Part shown: piece by piece, positions 63,134 through 64,000 of the stretch
How positions within the stretch are numbered: the first letter of the stretch is position 1
Layout: the number at the start of each line of letters is the position of its first letter
DNA from: Clostridium beijerinckii
Lineage (GTDB): Bacteria; Bacillota; Clostridia; Clostridiales; Clostridiaceae
Length of the DNA: 64,000 bases
Reading direction: 5' to 3'
Assembly (NCBI RefSeq): GCF_018223745.1
Contig: NZ_CP073653.1
Coordinates: 1,665,001 to 1,729,000, forward strand
The notes under the pieces: model-generated
Told to the model about the DNA's origin: nothing
The model's database searches: none
The model's input: the letters and a program-made list of their open reading frames with translations, nothing else
Program-made: the position numbers and the translations under genes

Positions 63134-63916
63134 ATGGAAAATATATTAGTTAAAGAATATTATGATTGGTTTAGCTCTTATGTAAAAAAATTTTATGGGG
63201 AAGATAGCTTAATAAATCAGAATATTGAACTTAAGGAAATACATACGCTAAAAGTCGCAGAGCATGCTGTAAATATTGCAAAATCTTTAAATTTCACCCA
63301 AGAAGAAGTTGATACAGCGGAGATAATAGGATTATTCCATGATATAGGAAGGTTTGAACAATTTAAAAAGTATAAGACATTTAGGGATGCTTTTTCAGAA
63401 AATCATGCTGCTTTAGGCGTTAAAATATTAGAAGAGAATGGAACATTAAAAAACTTAGATGACAGTAGAAGAAAGATTATTATTAAAGCTGTAAATCTTC
63501 ATAATGCAAAAGATCTTCCGATGGATTTGAATAAGGAAGAATCATTGTTTTGCAAATTGATTAGAGATGCCGATAAACTTGATATTTTCAGAATCATTAT
63601 GGGATATGAGAGAGAAAGAAAAAATCATCCTAATCCGGCGCTTGATAATTTACCTTTTACATCAGGCTATAATTCAGAGCTTATTAAGGACATTCGTTCA
63701 AACAAAAAAATTAGTAATAATTCACTGGAAAATTATAATGATAGAAAAATATATGAATTAAGTTGGATAATTGATTTAAATTTTTCATTTTCTCTTAACT
63801 ATATAAAGGAGAGAGAAGTTTTAAAAACATTAATTAGCTGTTTGCCTAAAAATGAAGAGATTGATGACTTAGAAAGGTATCTTGATAAATATATAGAAAA
63901 TTCCATAGCAAATTAA
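63134..63916 (+). CDS. HD-domain metal-dependent phosphohydrolase
   Basis: A 260-residue protein with an HD domain. Metal-binding residues are His in TLKVAEHAVNIA, the doublet in IGLFHDIGRFEQF, and Asp in IRDADKLDIFRI, with NHAALG and VNLHNAKDLP between. The substrate, possibly a nucleotide, is unknown. The ATG at 63134 has AAGGAG 6 bp before it; an in-frame ATG 17 codons upstream lacks a ribosome site. It is a single gene after the nfnAB terminator. Confidence 0.87.
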   Translation: MENILVKEYYDWFSSYVKKFYGEDSLINQNIELKEIHTLKVAEHAVNIAKSLNFTQEEVDTAEIIGLFHDIGRFEQFKKYKTFRDAFSENHAALGVKILEENGTLKNLDDSRRKIIIKAVNLHNAKDLPMDLNKEESLFCKLIRDADKLDIFRIIMGYERERKNHPNPALDNLPFTSGYNSELIKDIRSNKKISNNSLENYNDRKIYELSWIIDLNFSFSLNYIKEREVLKTLISCLPKNEEIDDLERYLDKYIENSIAN

Positions 63917-64000
63917 TTTAATTTATCTGTAAAATGAACATTTTAATTACTTTCTGTTTGATAATAATATTTAATTTATGGCCATATTAGCTAACCTGAA

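Overview
The window looks like chromosome of a low-GC, endospore-forming, anaerobic Clostridium, most like the solvent-producing C. beijerinckii group. The base composition is very AT-rich, ribosome binding sites are strong GGAGG types, and gene content includes a small acid-soluble spore protein, two Csp-type germination proteases, pyruvate:ferredoxin oxidoreductase, NfnAB, a sigma-54-controlled acetoin/2,3-butanediol dehydrogenase and a T-box on serS. The species is inferred, not proven. No rRNA, tRNA, CRISPR array or prophage is visible.

Layout. 1-4 kb: the 5' part of glnS (minus strand), a YczE-like membrane protein, and a T-box plus serS. 4-8 kb: an oxygen/nitric-oxide stress cluster (DUF2249 protein, flavodiiron-like metallo-hydrolase, DUF438-hemerythrin protein, hybrid cluster protein) with CRP/FNR-like palindromes upstream. 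8.1-9.4 kb: a complete IS4-family element with a 9-bp target duplication, inserted in a dispersed repeat that has an uninterrupted copy at 28.5 kb. 9.4-10.6 kb: gene-poor DNA with a probable structured RNA. 10.6-16 kb: a copper-domain fusion protein, a secreted subtilase, a cell-wall-binding-repeat protein and a tyrosine/proline-tailed small protein. 16-25 kb: a LacI regulator and an alpha-glucoside uptake operon (binding protein, two permeases, GH31 and GH13 glucosidases). 25-28 kb: a DUF1002 protein, nhaA behind a riboswitch-like leader, and an SASP gene. 28.8-33.3 kb: an ArsR repressor with a Cd/Zn-type P-ATPase, then a Crp/Fnr regulator with rhodanese and C_GCAxxG_C_C proteins. 33.3-34.5 kb: ablB behind a c-di-AMP riboswitch. 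34.8-41 kb: two close Csp paralogs around a secreted cell-wall-binding protein, then a small spore protein. 41-44.7 kb: PFOR. 44.9-53.6 kb: kdp potassium uptake genes with two microproteins and kdpDE. 53.6-57 kb: small and hypothetical genes. 57-63 kb: AcoR-type activator, butanediol dehydrogenase, NfnAB. End: an HD-domain protein.

How it fits together. Several blocks concern ion and osmotic balance: NhaA under a candidate cation riboswitch, Kdp under KdpDE, and ablB (an osmolyte gene) under c-di-AMP. Redox metabolism is represented by PFOR, NfnAB and butanediol dehydrogenase. Four promoters (DUF2249, DUF438, hcp and the Crp/Fnr gene itself) carry CRP/FNR-like palindromes about 41 bp upstream of the predicted start of transcription, suggesting one stress regulon.

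The least explained material is non-coding: a family of long foldback elements at 38, 41 and 56 kb whose arms differ between copies but remain self-complementary; a MITE-like element of about 105 bp in three copies; and a probable RNA of about 235 nt on the minus strand near 10.1 kb. These are the best candidates for undescribed biology here.
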